Assembly (NCBI GenBank): GCA_914767715.1
Contig: OU612072.1
Span: 5,208,001 to 5,272,000, forward strand
Origin: Membranipora membranacea
Taxonomy: Eukaryota > Bryozoa > Gymnolaemata > Cheilostomatida > Membraniporidae
Direction of reading: 5' to 3'
Length of the DNA stretch: 64,000 bases
Shown here: piece by piece, positions 63,116 to 64,000 of the stretch
How the letters are laid out: each line of letters begins with the position of its first letter
How positions within the stretch are numbered: the first letter of the stretch is position 1
Notes under the pieces: generated by a model
The model's database searches: none
What the model saw: only the letters and a program-made list of their open reading frames with translations
Told to the model about the DNA's origin: nothing
Made by a program: the position numbers and the translations under genes

Positions 63116-64000
63116 TTCTAGGCCAAACTTGATAAGACTTCGCTCTTCCATACACGAGTCATGTAATATGAGTGTTCAGACTGAACTGACAAGAAAAAAG
63201 TTGGTTATAAAATCAACAAAGTCATCAACAGGATACAAAAACAGTTGATTGAATAAAAATCTACTAGATCGCATGCTGCCACAAAATCTATAAATAAATA
63301 AAATATGCTGGGCCTGGGGACACGCTTTGACATTATTGACTAATTAACAGTATTAGCTTTACCAGCAAGTTATGCAATAGATATGTCAATATCTTTTCGC
63401 AAATAAACATCAATCTCAAAACTTTTCCTTGTTAAATTAAAATAAGCCTCAAGTTAGGCTCTGCTGTAAAATATGGAGGGCATACGTTACACCTTCCAAC
63501 CTGTTAAGCTTCAATCTGTTAAAATCAACTATTTATTTTAGCAGGTTTAGACCTTCTCCAGTTTGGCATATTCGCAGAATTTTGTATTTTGTAATTTGGT
63601 CAGATAAACTTCCTCATTGAACAGGAAGTAAATGAACAAAAGGTATTATGACTGGATGTTACTTAGACGGTTAGAGCACCTGCCAGAGTTTTTCGTATGT
63701 CTTTTCGCTTGTCAGGTACCGACTACTGGTGCCAAAGGTGTGCTTCAACCAGCCTGCAAACTGACAGCAGCTTGGAGGCGAATAAGGCAGTCTAGTCATC
63801 AAGTCACCTTTATATATCCGGCAACGGACAGAGACAAACTGTAAATTCAACCAATCAATAATGCTCATCACCTACTGGGAGCCCACAGACTGCTCCACTT
63901 TACCGGCCAACTTTTCTAGCCTGCAGTTAGTGACACCAATATAATTTACCAATTGTTTTGTATTTTGGATAAATTTCATTTGTAGATACAATACAATAAA
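63116..64000. other. Lectin upstream DNA of copy C, to window end
   Basis: Matches 10448-11334 of copy A; no gene is seen. A 70-codon ORF at 63632 is repeated at 10965 but lies in a dispersed repeat and is not considered a gene. Confidence 0.6.

Larger units (their letters stand above)
54608..64000. repeat. Segmental duplication, copy C (mosaic)
   Basis: Begins abruptly inside a receptor intron (the counterpart of 41057). It follows copy B up to about 57260 and copy A from about 57375 onward, including the 500-bp MITE that B lacks. Private changes are a 347-bp deletion at 58272/58273 and a hAT-type MITE at 62784-63115. Confidence 0.88.

Noticed and set aside
1-64000. Stop-codon reassignment to explain the in-frame stops
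   Set aside because: The two stops differ (TAA and TGA), each occurs once, and TAA and TGA are also used as normal terminators in intact genes here.
1-64000. Standard tRNA or rRNA genes
   Set aside because: None with a complete cloverleaf or rRNA motif was recognised by eye.

Overview
This is nuclear DNA from an invertebrate animal. It is AT-rich, and its genes are split into many short exons (mostly 100-240 bases) by introns of a few hundred bases with GT..AG ends. It also holds a non-LTR retrotransposon, several kinds of miniature inverted-repeat element and no bacterial-style gene arrangement. I cannot name the phylum; a marine deuterostome such as a tunicate is possible, but that is a guess. 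Gene models were built by hand from reading frame, splice sites, phase agreement and comparison between copies inside the window.

Layout. 1-2908: last exons of a cell-surface receptor-like gene (here X_A, + strand). 7033-9591: secreted lectin gene L1_A (- strand). 9600-14990: a large imperfect inverted repeat between two head-to-head lectin genes. 14996-22356: enlarged lectin gene L2 (+). 22357-25682: repeat-rich intergenic DNA. 25683-27960: the housekeeping (p)ppGpp/NADPH hydrolase MESH1/HDDC3 (+). 28870-42040: nearly complete receptor gene X_B (+), about 25 exons and 1,226 codons. 46080-48122: lectin L1_B (-). 48206-53544: a dead non-LTR retrotransposon carrying its own inserted MITE. 54673-55589: a three-exon fragment of the receptor gene (X_C). 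59378-61925: lectin L1_C (-). 62784-63115: a hAT-type MITE. The blocks [receptor 3' end - spacer with foldback element - lectin] at 1-11334, 39146-54607 and 54608-64000 are three copies of one segment. The third is a mosaic, B-like on the left and A-like on the right.

The most unusual item is the lectin architecture. Each L gene encodes a C-type lectin domain split in two, with a complete farnesoic-acid-O-methyltransferase-like (Methyltransf_FA) domain inserted just before the WIG strand. The insert is bounded by phase-1 introns. L1 has one such insert and L2 has three in tandem, the first with an in-frame stop. The receptor gene encodes about 14 six-cysteine PLAC-like repeats, two copies of an unrecognised module plus EGF, one transmembrane helix and a tyrosine-rich tail that includes a 6-nt microexon. 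Repeated copies of a multi-domain receptor alternating with secreted mannose-type lectins suggest, as inference only, a rapidly evolving recognition or immune locus. MESH1 looks like an ordinary bystander.
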